From assembly GCF_021533215.1 (NCBI RefSeq), contig NZ_JAJNKA010000015.1, positions 89,265-153,264 on the forward strand: a stretch of 64,000 bases of DNA, given 5' to 3'. How positions within the stretch are numbered: the stretch's first letter is position 1; the number at the start of each line of letters is the position of its first letter. Source of the DNA: Portibacter lacus. GTDB lineage: Bacteria; Bacteroidota; Bacteroidia; Chitinophagales; Saprospiraceae. The position numbers and the translations under genes are program-made. This document shows positions 36,090 to 45,597 of this stretch, piece by piece. The notes below the pieces were generated by a model. That model was not told where the DNA came from, searched no databases, and saw only the letters and a list, made by a program, of their open reading frames with translations.

Positions 36090-36870
36090 GATCAATAATA
36101 TTTATAATTTTATGCTTTAATCAAAAATAGCCATCCTACTAATTTCCCATTATTCACATCTTGTGAATAGAGCTGAAGTAAAAGGAGTATTCCCTTTCGC
36201 GTCATCAAGGTCAATAGAAGCTTAATTCAGGATGGCATGTTGGTATACCGAAAGGTGGCTATTGTAATGGTGTCGCTCGGATCCAGATTCGCAATATTAT
36301 TCCTGAATGTGCCAAATTTTGCTTGAATATGACTGAATATTCTGAAATATGCAAACAAAAAGAGGACTTTTGCTACTCGATACAAAGAATAGTTTGTGAG
36401 CTAAGTTGAGCTTTGGTTGCAAACACAGAATTCGTAAGAAAAGAGTCGTAATTCCATTATGAAATATTTATAAGTGGAATGTATATCAGAAAGTGGAATA
36501 ACGTATATCGAAAGTTGGAAGAGTCGTAAATCGAAAGTTGGAAGAATTATATTCGGAAAGAATAGGGTAGAGGCGCAGGTCAATGTTAGATTTAAATTCA
36601 ACATTTAAACTTGAGTTTATTGAGTAATAGCAGGACTTAAGCAAGCTTAATTATGAAAAAAGTGTTGTTGTAAAATAATCGAAAAGCATTGCAAAAATAA
36701 ATATACAGGAAGTGAATACAAGAATTAAAATATAACGGAATTGAGAAAGTTGGAATGATGTATATATATTAGTGTGGATAAAATGACGTTATGCATAAGC
36801 AATCTATAAAGAACATCAAAATGGAACTAATCTGAATTGGAATTCATTTATATATTAAATAATTTCGTAT
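36090..36870. other. Long intergenic region at the left edge of the cassette-like array
   Basis: This 781-bp non-coding stretch separates the pectin cluster from the array-like region. It holds the PL9 promoter region on its left, short 22-23 bp repeats at 36481-36548, and near its right end a GTTATGC (36788-36794) that looks like the right core of a cassette boundary, 77 bp before the next start codon. No gene was recognised. Confidence 0.5.
36481..36548. repeat. Three imperfect 22-23 bp direct repeats
   Basis: Units begin at 36481 (GTATATCAGAAAGTGGAATA), 36503 (GTATATCGAAAGTTGGAAGA) and 36526 (GTAAATCGAAAGTTGGAAGA). A related GAGAAAGTTGGAATGATG occurs about 200 bp further right. Spacing near 23 bp, about two helical turns, would suit a protein that binds side by side. 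There are no unique spacers, so this is not a CRISPR. Confidence 0.65.
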
Positions 36871-38565
36871 ATGAGTGAATTTTTACAGCAGTTTGATAAT
36901 AGAGAACTTTCGCTCTTTGCATTGATTGGCATATTCTTATTTAGCGTCATCTTGTTTAAGAATACTAGAGCTTCGACAATAAGAATTATCAAAATTTTGT
37001 TTTCAGGTTCTATACTTACCATATTACTTCTAATTAGTCTCTATTTCACGACAGCCTTATTGGCATTACAAATTGCTGGATTTTGGGAATTCTACTTATT
37101 GAAAAACTCTTTACTTTGGTTAGTGACTGTAGGCTTCTTGGGAATACTCACTTTGGATTTAAAAGCAGTATCAAACAATACGTTCAAAAAGTTTTTTAAA
37201 GATATATTTAAAATAACGATTGTCTTTGAATTCATAACTGCAACATATGTATTCAGCTTTGGAATCGAGATGCTTATCTTATTAATATCGATTGTTCTAG
37301 TGCTGCTAAAATTATTTACAGAAACAAAATTAAGATACGATGGCACATCAGAATACCGTGGTTTTCAAAGATTCTTGAATTTTGCCCTAACTTCAATTGG
37401 TTTTATAATCATATGGCATACTTCTAAAAGTCTAATTGAAAATCCATCAACTTTGTTATCACTCAAAAAACTTAAAGAATTCATATTACCATTAATTCTG
37501 TCTCTGCTGTATGCTCCACTTTATTGGCTAATTATCTGTGTGACTGCCTACGAAACATCATTTAAAAGAATACAGTATAGTGCAACCGATAATCGAATTA
37601 ATCTATTTAACAAAATCATAGTATTTTTAAGATGTGGCTTGAGTATAAATAGACTAAAGAAATTAGAAAATTCAACCAATACATTTCAAGGAAATCAAAA
37701 AGAACTAAGGAGTTATATTCGAAATATATCTTTTTCGAGGTCAACTGGACTTTATAAATTTCAATATGGAAGACTTACTGAACTTCAATCAATGCCAGGG
37801 TCTGGCTCAATTAATGATATAATTCAATCACTTGGATGGAGCCGTAATGAGATTCATGTCGTACATCTTTTTGATTCTGACATTTTCGAGTTTATAGGAT
37901 TTAAGATTTTGTCGAAAAAGCCAATATTTGCTCAAACAAGAGATGGAGTAAAAAATCTCCATTTTAGTGTTTTAAATACAACGATTGAAAAAATAGATTG
38001 GAAGACTGAATATTCTGCTGATAACGTTGACGACATTCTAAACGAAGGTATACTAAATGGTGATTTGAAATTAGAATTTCTTCAAAAAGTGATTTTACTC
38101 ACAAAAATCTCATCACACAAATACTATTGTTCAGAACTAGAAATGAGTTTTATTTTTAGGGATGAAAAACTTATACAATTCGAACACATCGAGCATTTAG
38201 AAAGCTCCACAAAGTGGTTAAGATCGTTGAACACTGATATGTACGAAGGAATGGTGAAAGAAGCTGAAATTTATCAAAAAAGTAAGAAGGATGTTGCTAA
38301 TGAAGTTAACAAACAAAGTGAGGCTCTAATATTAATACCTAAAGCAGTTGAAAACGAATACATCAAATTGCATCGCACAAAAATCGGAAATACAAGTTTC
38401 TATAATTTGAGAGCGGCACATTATCTCCCACCTTTAGATAAAAACGAATTCCTGAAAGTCAATTCTGGTCGATTTAAAGAAATTGATAAAAACACATTTA
38501 ACGTCGATAAATTTCTCTACTTTTTCAATGAACAAGATACTTTGTACAAGTCAATGGCATGCTAA
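36871..38565 (+). CDS. Uncharacterised polytopic membrane protein
   Basis: A 564-residue protein. The first about 230 residues hold six or seven hydrophobic spans (for example LFALIGIFLFSVILF, FITATYVFSFGIEMLILLIS, FILPLILSLLYAPLYWLIIC). The remaining 330 residues look soluble, mixed alpha/beta, with motifs LGWSRNEIHVVHLFDSDIFE and YYCSELEMSFIFRDEKLIQF. I recognise no family. It ends 16 bp before the first attC-like palindrome and appears to be the first gene of the cassette-like array. Its codons look as AT-rich as the rest of the array. Confidence 0.75.
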   Translation: MSEFLQQFDNRELSLFALIGIFLFSVILFKNTRASTIRIIKILFSGSILTILLLISLYFTTALLALQIAGFWEFYLLKNSLLWLVTVGFLGILTLDLKAVSNNTFKKFFKDIFKITIVFEFITATYVFSFGIEMLILLISIVLVLLKLFTETKLRYDGTSEYRGFQRFLNFALTSIGFIIIWHTSKSLIENPSTLLSLKKLKEFILPLILSLLYAPLYWLIICVTAYETSFKRIQYSATDNRINLFNKIIVFLRCGLSINRLKKLENSTNTFQGNQKELRSYIRNISFSRSTGLYKFQYGRLTELQSMPGSGSINDIIQSLGWSRNEIHVVHLFDSDIFEFIGFKILSKKPIFAQTRDGVKNLHFSVLNTTIEKIDWKTEYSADNVDDILNEGILNGDLKLEFLQKVILLTKISSHKYYCSELEMSFIFRDEKLIQFEHIEHLESSTKWLRSLNTDMYEGMVKEAEIYQKSKKDVANEVNKQSEALILIPKAVENEYIKLHRTKIGNTSFYNLRAAHYLPPLDKNEFLKVNSGRFKEIDKNTFNVDKFLYFFNEQDTLYKSMAC

Positions 38566-38580
38566 CATCAATATGCCTAT

Positions 38581-38647
38581 GCATAACAGGATGCGATGAC
38601 TTCATTTCTCGTTCCTCGAAACGAAGCATGCATCAGATCCGTTATGA
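38581..38647. repeat. attC-like imperfect palindrome 1
   Basis: Begins GCATAAC and ends GTTATGA, with inner arms CATTTCTCG and CGAAACG. It shares long stretches with elements 4 (42313) and 6 (45598), including the loop segment near CCTCGAAAC and the GCATGCA right arm. It lies 16 bp after the preceding stop codon. Confidence 0.65.
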
Positions 38648-38846
38648 ACAAGCAAAACAATATAGATGCTAACTTTCACCATTTAAATCAACCATTATTC
38701 ATATAATTAATTACCAGTATTATAAACCGAATATCAATATCACGGAAGACAAAATAAAAGATCTAATATCGAAAATGAAAGACAATTAAAATTAAATGTG
38801 TGATTCCTAATCACATCACTTATAAAAATTGTCACGCTCAAATATT

Positions 38847-39764
38847 CTAAGCTAATTTTATTTTTGAAGAAGCCCCTTCCCTTAAATAGTTCACAGCAAA
38901 TATTAATAGCAAAAGCGAGAGAATAATCATTCCCCATTGCCCCAATGTAGGTACAGCCGCAGGCATATTTTCAAATACATTATGGCTGATCCACTGATTT
39001 GCATTTCTATCATAAATCCAAACTAGATTATTAGAATAAGCAAAATTAAATCTATCTGTTCCCGGATAAACAGCTCCTAAAGAAGTGCTCACATCAAAAT
39101 CTCCAGAATTCTTGTCAAACCACAAAACTTCGCCACTTACATAATCGTATAATCCAAGTTCTGCACCTATGCATTCACCGTAAACAATACTAGTACTATT
39201 AATATTTGAAATTGGAGTTGTAACTGGAATAGAAAGTGTTAAAGTTCTAGTTTGCATTCCAGTGGATCCATCATAAAATACAACAGGGTTACTGCCATTC
39301 CAAATTATAATTTCATTGAGATCAGAATCAAAACTTGCACAAGCTTGACTGTTTGCTGGAACAGGATTCAAATTAAACATAGATGAACTACCGATTGGAA
39401 GACCATTTGCATCTATATCAATTTTTGTTACTTGTCCTCCTCCGATTTCATTTCCGAAAGCCATCACAGTATTATTATCCCAAAACAATCCTCTCCAATC
39501 ATCGTTAGAAGCATTGCTTGAAATTAAAAGTCCAGTTCCATCATATACATCTAATGGATATGAACCTGAACCTGCATTTACGGAATAATATAAATCATCA
39601 ACTGGATTATATGCTAACGCAGATCGATTATCAGTTCCTCCAGAAGAACTTGATAGCATCACATCATTTGTGATGTTTGTATTAACTGTACATTGACCAA
39701 AGTTGTCAATTGATAGTGCCAACAATAGTATAATGAAAATTAATTTTTTGAAGATTATGCTCAT
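38847..39764 (-). CDS. Exported protein with IPTL-CTERM-like sorting tail (1)
   Basis: A 305-residue protein with a signal peptide (KKLIFIILLLALSIDNFGQ). The middle is rich in S, N, G and D (SSSSGGTDNRSALAYN, YDGTGLLISS, IIWNGSNPVVFYDG) and may form a beta-propeller. The C-terminus has VPTLGQWGMIILSLLLLIFA then a basic tail, the PTL-x-QWG plus membrane span plus basic end pattern of IPTL-CTERM sorting signals. It is on the minus strand between attC-like elements 1 and 2, while most neighbours are on the plus strand. A TCTTGC/GCAAGA inverted repeat lies about 20 bp upstream of its start codon. Function is unknown; anchoring at the cell surface is expected. Confidence 0.75.
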   Translation of the reverse strand: MSIIFKKLIFIILLLALSIDNFGQCTVNTNITNDVMLSSSSGGTDNRSALAYNPVDDLYYSVNAGSGSYPLDVYDGTGLLISSNASNDDWRGLFWDNNTVMAFGNEIGGGQVTKIDIDANGLPIGSSSMFNLNPVPANSQACASFDSDLNEIIIWNGSNPVVFYDGSTGMQTRTLTLSIPVTTPISNINSTSIVYGECIGAELGLYDYVSGEVLWFDKNSGDFDVSTSLGAVYPGTDRFNFAYSNNLVWIYDRNANQWISHNVFENMPAAVPTLGQWGMIILSLLLLIFAVNYLREGASSKIKLA

Positions 39765-39970
39765 AAAAGTCGATTAAATTTGGTCTTGCAAAAGCAAGAT
39801 AGTTATTTTTAAAACATTTAAGCTGTTTGGGACCTGATTAGTTAAATGTATAATTGGACAAGGTTTCAACTTTTAACACTGAATTAGTAAAATCTTGCTA
39901 AAATGATGTAAGAAAATAGCATATTTCTATAACTTTAACAAGGACTAACATTCTTAAAGATTAGCCAGTT

Positions 39971-40037
39971 CATAACATGCCACGATCGCATAATCCTTCC
40001 TTCGGTCGGACTCTGGATGCGGCTGAAACGTTGTAAC
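39971..40037. repeat. attC-like imperfect palindrome 2
   Basis: Begins CATAACATGCC and ends CGTTGTAAC. Arms include GATCGCAT on the left and GGATGCGG on the right. The segment CGGTCGGACTCTGGATG is shared with elements 8 and 14. The next start codon (40084) is 54 bp after the GTT core. Confidence 0.65.
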
Positions 40038-40083
40038 ACATTAAAGGAGATATAACTTAATAACTTTTTAAAACTGATGATTA

Positions 40084-40416
40084 ATGAGTAATGGTATAAA
40101 AATTATAAGAACTTGGAAAGGCTGGACCACAATAGAAAATGGACCTATTTATGAAGATATGCTTATCAATGAGGTCTTTCCTACAGTGAAAAGGAATGGT
40201 GTTGACGGATTGGAAAAAGTGAGCATTTCCACAAAGAAAATGAACGATGAAGTAGAATTTTTCCTCGTTCTTCAATTTGACTCAATAGATTCAGTAAAAA
40301 TATTTTCTGGTGAAAATTATGAAAAAGCATATGTACCTGATAATGCAAAACGAGTATTAAAAAGATATGACAGCAAAGCAGAACACTATCAATTAAAAGG
40401 AGAGTTATTTTTATAA
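40084..40416 (+). CDS. Antibiotic biosynthesis monooxygenase-like (dimeric alpha/beta barrel) protein
   Basis: A 110-residue protein. It opens with IIRTWKGWTTIENGPIYEDM, the typical R/V-W-x-G first strand and helix of small ABM-like monooxygenase domains, and has EFFLVLQFDSIDSVKIFSG as a later strand-helix unit. Such proteins form dimers and act on small hydrophobic or quinone substrates, or serve as stress-related proteins. It lies 12 bp before an alpha/beta hydrolase gene in the same cassette-like unit, so the two are probably cotranscribed. Confidence 0.65.
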   Translation: MSNGIKIIRTWKGWTTIENGPIYEDMLINEVFPTVKRNGVDGLEKVSISTKKMNDEVEFFLVLQFDSIDSVKIFSGENYEKAYVPDNAKRVLKRYDSKAEHYQLKGELFL

Positions 40417-40428
40417 ACAATCACATTA

Positions 40429-41448
40429 ATGATAAGAATATCTAAAAATCTATTAGGAATCTTGATATGGACATTTTTATCCTGCACCCATAATCAGAAA
40501 CCTGTGGAAGCATCTGAACCAAATACAGCTGACAAAATTATGTATAGAAACATTGAATTCAAGTCACAGGGAGCAATGTTAAGAGGGAGATTATATCTAC
40601 CAGAGATTAAGTCGGATAAAAGCCCTGTTGTCATAATGGCTCATGGATTTACAACTACTATTAATGGGATGACAGCCGATAAGTATGCGGAGAAATTTAG
40701 CAAAGCAGGTTTCGCTGTTGCATTATATGACCACAGAAATCTAGGAATAAGCGATGGAGAACCACGTCAAGAAATTAATTTTTGGGTACAATCCAGAGGC
40801 TATATTGATGCAATTGATTTTATTTCTTCTCAACCTGAGATCAATGCCAATAAAATTGCCGTTTGGGGAGCAAGTATGAGCTCTAGAGAGGCTTTTTTAG
40901 CAGGTACAATGGACGAAAGAGTTAAAGCTGTAATTATGATGATTCCTGCACTTGGTGAAGAAATACCAATAGAAGATAAAGACCGTAGTTCATATTCTTT
41001 TGCGAAAGAAACGCTACTACTTGACGACATTAAGAGTTTACCGCATACAACTACAGAGCAAATGCCAATTGTCTCAATTGACCAATTAGGAACACCTTCA
41101 GTATTGACCGATTTAACAGCATATAATTGGTTTATAGAATATGGTGGTCGGTTTGGTACTAATTGGAAGAATATAGTTTCATTTTCAAACATTGAAGTTC
41201 CAGATAACTTCAACCTTGGTCAACTTACAGATAAATTAAAGGCTCCAATATTAATGGTTGTTGCGACCGATGATGAAATGCATGGTGCTAATCCTCAAGT
41301 GACTAAATATGTATTTGATCATATCAATCAACCAAAAGAATGGTTAGACATTGATGGAGGACATTTTGGATTACTATATTATCCTAGTGAACTATTTGAT
41401 AAATCGAGTAAGGCGCAAATAGAATTTCTACTTAAATATTTGAAATAA
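40429..41448 (+). CDS. Alpha/beta hydrolase lipoprotein
   Basis: A 339-residue enzyme with a lipoprotein signal (GILIWTFLSC). The hydrolase fold is complete: oxyanion strand VVIMAHGF, nucleophile elbow VWGASMSS (GxSxS, near residues 144-150), acid VVATDDEMHG and histidine DGGHFGLLY. It resembles the DUF1100-like or dienelactone-hydrolase-like enzymes of Bacteroidota. The substrate is unknown, though an ester or lactone is likely. The pair with the ABM-like gene suggests detoxification of a small molecule. The stop codon lies 8 bp before attC-like element 3. Confidence 0.85.
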   Translation: MIRISKNLLGILIWTFLSCTHNQKPVEASEPNTADKIMYRNIEFKSQGAMLRGRLYLPEIKSDKSPVVIMAHGFTTTINGMTADKYAEKFSKAGFAVALYDHRNLGISDGEPRQEINFWVQSRGYIDAIDFISSQPEINANKIAVWGASMSSREAFLAGTMDERVKAVIMMIPALGEEIPIEDKDRSSYSFAKETLLLDDIKSLPHTTTEQMPIVSIDQLGTPSVLTDLTAYNWFIEYGGRFGTNWKNIVSFSNIEVPDNFNLGQLTDKLKAPILMVVATDDEMHGANPQVTKYVFDHINQPKEWLDIDGGHFGLLYYPSELFDKSSKAQIEFLLKYLK

Positions 41449-41455
41449 AAACGTG

Positions 41456-41507
41456 TTACAACAATGTATATAGCGCATTGAAACGCGCCATATACTCACC
41501 GTTACTT
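41456..41507. repeat. attC-like imperfect palindrome 3
   Basis: Left end TTACAAC, right end GTTACTT. Arms are ATGTATATaGCGC and CGCGCcATATAC around the loop ATTGAAA. It is the shortest and most regular element. The next ATG (41538) is 37 bp after the GTT core. Confidence 0.7.
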
Positions 41508-41537
41508 GCAACTAAAATTAAAGAACCAAAATAGACC

Positions 41538-42317
41538 ATGAAGAAAGGTTTTAGCAAATTGAAAGGATTGATTCTGTTTGCTTGTCTAACGTTGGCTGCA
41601 ACATTCATTTTTGACTTTTATCTGATATTCGATGAAGAAGGTAACAAGCTATCTATGCTGCAATTCAAAATTGTTCCAATCGATTATGTATACGCTTATA
41701 GATACAACGAAGGTAAGGTCATAAGTAGAGGAATAAGACATAAAAAAAGAATTCATTTCACATTCTATGACTCACTTGGTCGTATAGAGGCAGAAGAAAA
41801 AGGACTACACGATCAGTTCCCAATTATTAGAACCTCATATCACTCAAACGGCAAGCTTATGAGTTATATGCAAAAAAAAGGAAGTGTAAGACATGGTGAA
41901 CAGAAAATATATGATTATGACGGACAACTTGTCAAAACGAGACTATACAAAAACGGTCACCTACTAAGAGAAATAAATACAGTCAACAAGAAAAGCGAAA
42001 TATATCCATATATTGAAACTACTAGATTAACCGATGAAAAAGCTATAGAATTCAAATTTGACTTTACTCATATTGTAATTCAAGAAGCAAATTCGGCGAT
42101 TTTTCATTATGATTTCTCCGTCGATTCAAGTGAATATTATACGACTAGATATAGTGAAATAATTGACTCCTCAATCTTAAGTGTCAAATTTGAAGCAGAT
42201 TCTTCAATGCTAGAATTCAATCAGATATATGGTTATATTCAACTTGATAGTATAAAGCATCCGGCTTTTGCCAAAGATATTGAGGAACTTATAAATCTAG
42301 CGAATAGCAGCAAGTAA
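41538..42317 (+). CDS. Uncharacterised protein with YwqK/MORN-like repeats and N-terminal membrane anchor
   Basis: A 259-residue protein with one N-terminal hydrophobic span (GLILFACLTLAATFIFDF). The middle contains FYDSLGRIEAEE, SYHSNGKLMSYMQ and YDYDGQLVKTRLYKNGHLL, short strand pairs of the sort found in YwqK-like and MORN-type repeats. The C-terminal 120 residues are unassigned. Its stop codon TAA (42315-42317) is part of the left core of attC-like element 4. I do not accept a toxin-antitoxin role from the YwqK resemblance alone. Confidence 0.65.
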   Translation: MKKGFSKLKGLILFACLTLAATFIFDFYLIFDEEGNKLSMLQFKIVPIDYVYAYRYNEGKVISRGIRHKKRIHFTFYDSLGRIEAEEKGLHDQFPIIRTSYHSNGKLMSYMQKKGSVRHGEQKIYDYDGQLVKTRLYKNGHLLREINTVNKKSEIYPYIETTRLTDEKAIEFKFDFTHIVIQEANSAIFHYDFSVDSSEYYTTRYSEIIDSSILSVKFEADSSMLEFNQIYGYIQLDSIKHPAFAKDIEELINLANSSK

Positions 42318-42378
42318 CATGCTGCGATGTCTCCATTTCTCGGTCCTCGAAACGGAGCATGCAGCTGAAACGTTACCA
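42313..42378. repeat. attC-like imperfect palindrome 4
   Basis: The clearest element: GTAAC/GTTAC outer arms, GCTGC/GCAGC middle arms, CTCC/GGAG and TTTC/GAAA inner arms, with extra unpaired bases on the right side, as attC sites have. The upstream gene's TAA stop lies inside the left core. The downstream ATG (42401) is 29 bp after the GTT core. Confidence 0.75.
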
Positions 42379-42400
42379 CCATGCAAAAAAAAATAACAAA

Positions 42401-43618
42401 ATGAAATCAACACTTAAAATCATCATTTTATTCATTCTGGTTTCAGGATGCAGAACGGAAGAAAATATAGGTGTAAAGTTTCCAGCCCAAGAGCAAGTAA
42501 CTTCAATTATGAACGAGGCAATGAAAAAGAATGATTTACCTGCTGTAGTTGCTATTGCATCAAACATAAAGAACGAGGAAGCTTCATTTGCATATGGCAA
42601 AGCAGTATGGACAGAGGATATAGATGTAACAGAAAATCACATCTTTCGATTGTGGTCTATGACCAAATTGATAACAAGTGTTGCCGCCTTGCAATTGGTT
42701 GAACGTGGTGAAATAGAGTTAGATGATGACTTGAGCACGTTGTTGCCAGAAATGAGCGAAATCCCAATTTTATCTAATGGACAGCTTTCCGAACCCAAAA
42801 ACCCTATTACGCTTAGGCATCTTTTAACCCATACTTCTGGATTCGGTTACGGCTGTTGCACAGATTTAGAATTATCACAATTTGACTATGAAAATTGGGA
42901 ACATCCCGATGCACCTAGAAGGTTTGAAAGCGGTACTCGGTTTTTATATGGTACAAGTTTAGAATGGGTTGGTAGAGTGATTGAAAAGGTTACCAATTCA
43001 ACTTTGGAAGATTATATCAATAGTAACATCACCGGACCTTTAAAAATGGAAAGAACATTTTTTAATGTCCCTGATTCTCTAAAGCAATATATTGTATCTA
43101 GTGGAAACCGAGGAAAAGACGGAAAGCAACCCTTGACTGAAAATAAAGGGCGGATACCCCAGAAGAAAGTTTCTAGGTTTAGTGGTGATGATGGTTTGTG
43201 GTCAACACCCAATGATTATATGCGAATACTAAAATGCCTGCTCAATTATGGCACGATAGAAAATATTAATATATTAAACAAAGAAACGGTTGAAGAAATG
43301 ACCAAAAACCAAATTGGGAATATTAATATGGATAGTGAAGGAAACTATTTCAATCCTGAATATTGCTGTGATTTAAACGAACTTGCAACCAATTCTACAA
43401 AATGGGGTTTGGCTTGGGCTATTGATAATCAAGGACAGGATTATGGTCGAAAACCTGGAACTGTATATTGGGGAGGTATGATGAATACCTTCTTTTATAT
43501 TGACTACATATCTGGAGTTACAGCTTGTATTTTCACACAGCACATCCCGTTTAACCACGCCGAGACTAATACTATATTTGATACATTTTCAAAAACAATT
43601 TATTCCGAGATAAATTAA
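42401..43618 (+). CDS. Serine hydrolase lipoprotein, beta-lactamase fold (cassette copy)
   Basis: The start at 42401 gives a lipoprotein signal (MKSTLKIIILFILVSGC); an upstream in-frame ATG at 42359 lies inside attC-like element 4 and is rejected. The nucleophile motif SMTK follows FRLW. The tyrosine motif is LYGTSLEWVG, with Gly in place of the usual Ser or Asn at its centre (Y-x-x). The LLTHTSGFGYG segment is typical of the family. The product would be periplasmic or surface-located and act on a peptide or ester. It differs clearly from the serine hydrolase at 12121. Confidence 0.87.
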   Translation: MKSTLKIIILFILVSGCRTEENIGVKFPAQEQVTSIMNEAMKKNDLPAVVAIASNIKNEEASFAYGKAVWTEDIDVTENHIFRLWSMTKLITSVAALQLVERGEIELDDDLSTLLPEMSEIPILSNGQLSEPKNPITLRHLLTHTSGFGYGCCTDLELSQFDYENWEHPDAPRRFESGTRFLYGTSLEWVGRVIEKVTNSTLEDYINSNITGPLKMERTFFNVPDSLKQYIVSSGNRGKDGKQPLTENKGRIPQKKVSRFSGDDGLWSTPNDYMRILKCLLNYGTIENINILNKETVEEMTKNQIGNINMDSEGNYFNPEYCCDLNELATNSTKWGLAWAIDNQGQDYGRKPGTVYWGGMMNTFFYIDYISGVTACIFTQHIPFNHAETNTIFDTFSKTIYSEIN

Positions 43619-43632
43619 ATAATAAGCCAGAT

Positions 43633-43697
43633 GGTAACAATGTATATGCGATAATGCTCCCTAAGGGGTCACACTACTCATATCCAAACCGTTACCA
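43633..43697. repeat. attC-like imperfect palindrome 5
   Basis: Outer arms GGTAAC and GTTACC, then GTATATG against CATATC, then CCC/GGG at the loop (CTCCCTAAGGGGT). It lies 15 bp after the serine hydrolase stop codon. The next gene starts 217 bp later. Confidence 0.65.
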
Positions 43698-43768
43698 TTC
43701 AACAGAAATTAACAATCATAATTAATTTCTTTTTACAAATCATTTTAAGTAGACCTACGTATTTACTT

Positions 43769-43777
43769 TAGTTTTGC
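43769..43777 (+). promoter_or_regulatory. Possible -7 promoter element inside a cassette-like unit
   Basis: TAGTTTTGC matches TAnnTTTGY and lies about 130 bp before the ATG at 43908. If real, this unit carries its own promoter. No clear -33 partner was found. Confidence 0.3.
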
Positions 43778-43907
43778 TTTGAGTTACCTTACAGTATATT
43801 AAGTTATTAAACCCATGGTTTTTTAAAAGCTAAAATTACATTTATGGTTGGTCAGCTAAGGGAAGTCCAAAATAAACAAATTTACAAAACCTTAAAAATT
43901 CTTAGAT

Positions 43908-45500
43908 ATGGCAGTTTTAAAGAAATACTTATTTACTGTGCTATCGTTTTCTACGTTGGCTATTTTTGCTCAAGATAATTATTGTCCTAATCAGTGTGAT
44001 TGTCCTGGATTTTGTGAAAACCTTACACTTTTTTATAATACTGGCTATTTTACAAACCAAGACGAATTCATAAATCGTGGCACTTTTTCTAATGCTTCCA
44101 CCTGTAGAAACCGGGATTATTTTGATAACAGTGGAATTGTCAATAATTTCAGCCGTTTCGAGAATAATCGTGATTTTATTAATAGAGGTACTTTGAATAA
44201 TTATGATTTATTTTATAGTGAAAATTTTCTTAATATGAATCTCTTCAATAATCAAGGCGATTTTTTTGTACTAGAAGAATTTGAGAATCGTAAGAATCTA
44301 ATAAATCATGCAAACTTCAGAATACAATTCGGTTCTTTATTTTGGAATAGTGACAACTTCAGGAATACGGGGACTGTGATAAGTACTGCTGAATATTTTT
44401 CTAACAGTGGTCAGATTACTAATTATGGAACTTTCGACAATCAACAATTTTTGACGAATACTGGTAGTATTGTAAATTATTCATCTTTTACTAACAATGG
44501 ATTTTTTAACAATCGTCAAAATGGCACTTTTTTAAACTTAGGCACGTTTATGAATTCTGGTGAATTTTATAATGTAGGCACCTTTGTTAATCAAGATACT
44601 ATAAAAAATTTAGGCATTTTTGATGGAGCAGGATTAATAGAAAATAGAAGTGTTCTTAGCCCAGGCAATTCGCCAGGAACAATAGAAATTCCAGGATCGC
44701 TTACGTTCGCAGCCCCAACTCTGAGTGATAATCCTAAATACCTTGCAGAATTATCATCATCTTCTAATGACTTAATTACGGTGGAAGGCATTGCCACATT
44801 TATGGGAACACTGGAGGTGTTATTAATAGAAGGGAAGATTCCTTCGAGTGGAGAAACATTTACATTAATGACTTATGAGAGCAGAAGTGGAACTTTTGAC
44901 AATGTGATCCTTCCTGAAGGGTATGACTGGAATCTGGAGTATGGTACTTCTGAGCTTACTTTAACAATGAATTCCATTTTGCCGGTCGAGTTATCGGCAT
45001 TTAAAGGTTGGGAAGAAGATAACGAGGTACTGCTTAAATGGAAAACGACTTCTGAAGTCAACAATAATTACTTTAAAGTAGAACGAAGTGCGGATGGAAA
45101 GAACTTTCGTACGATAGGTTTGGTCAATGGAAATGGATCGACAATGGAAGCAATGTCTTACAATTTTATTGATCGCAAACCACTGCTAGGATTAAATTAC
45201 TACCGATTAAGGCAAGTAGATTATAATGGGGAATATGCCTATAGCAAGATTATTGATGTACATCGAGAAGGGGGCCAGCTAGTGTGGTATGAAAATCCAG
45301 TAAAGGATGGTTCTCTTAGCGTTTATATTAAGGCAGAAAAAGAGAAAAAAATCAGTTTTGAATTATATGATATTGGCGGAAAGCTAATGAAACACGGCAT
45401 TCTTACTTCAACCGAAAATGAAATTCTAGTAAGTGATCTCATTGGAGTATACTTTTTAAAGCTGGAAAAGTCAATTCATAAAGTGGTTATCGGAAAGTAG
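43908..45500 (+). CDS. Asn/Phe-rich repeat surface protein with T9SS C-terminal domain
   Basis: A 530-residue exported protein (signal MAVLKKYLFTVLSFSTLAIFA). Residues about 35-235 are a repeat of about ten residues with the theme N-x-G-x-F-x-N-x-x (INRGTFSNAST, FINRGTLNNY, FMNSGEFYNVG), which should form a slender beta-helix. Next comes a linker with SVLSPGNSPGTIEIPGSLTF, as in autotransporter-like proteins. A domain with LPVELSAFKGWEEDNEVLLK and the C-terminal segment ending VYFLKLEKSIHKVVIGK mark a type A T9SS substrate. It is likely an adhesin or surface structure. Confidence 0.8.
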   Translation: MAVLKKYLFTVLSFSTLAIFAQDNYCPNQCDCPGFCENLTLFYNTGYFTNQDEFINRGTFSNASTCRNRDYFDNSGIVNNFSRFENNRDFINRGTLNNYDLFYSENFLNMNLFNNQGDFFVLEEFENRKNLINHANFRIQFGSLFWNSDNFRNTGTVISTAEYFSNSGQITNYGTFDNQQFLTNTGSIVNYSSFTNNGFFNNRQNGTFLNLGTFMNSGEFYNVGTFVNQDTIKNLGIFDGAGLIENRSVLSPGNSPGTIEIPGSLTFAAPTLSDNPKYLAELSSSSNDLITVEGIATFMGTLEVLLIEGKIPSSGETFTLMTYESRSGTFDNVILPEGYDWNLEYGTSELTLTMNSILPVELSAFKGWEEDNEVLLKWKTTSEVNNNYFKVERSADGKNFRTIGLVNGNGSTMEAMSYNFIDRKPLLGLNYYRLRQVDYNGEYAYSKIIDVHREGGQLVWYENPVKDGSLSVYIKAEKEKKISFELYDIGGKLMKHGILTSTENEILVSDLIGVYFLKLEKSIHKVVIGK

Positions 45501-45597
45501 AAAATCAATTAGAAGTTCTAATTTAGAAAAATACCATTATAGGTAGTAAGGGATCTTACGTCAACTTTCTTTATTAGGGACTAAATAATGACGAAAT

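Noticed and set aside
41538..42317. Toxin-antitoxin label suggested by YwqK-like repeats
   Set aside because: The repeats are short and common to MORN-type proteins; there is no partner gene and the protein has a membrane anchor.
42359..42400. Upstream in-frame start for the serine hydrolase
   Set aside because: This start lies inside the right arm of attC-like element 4; the ATG at 42401 gives a clean lipoprotein signal.
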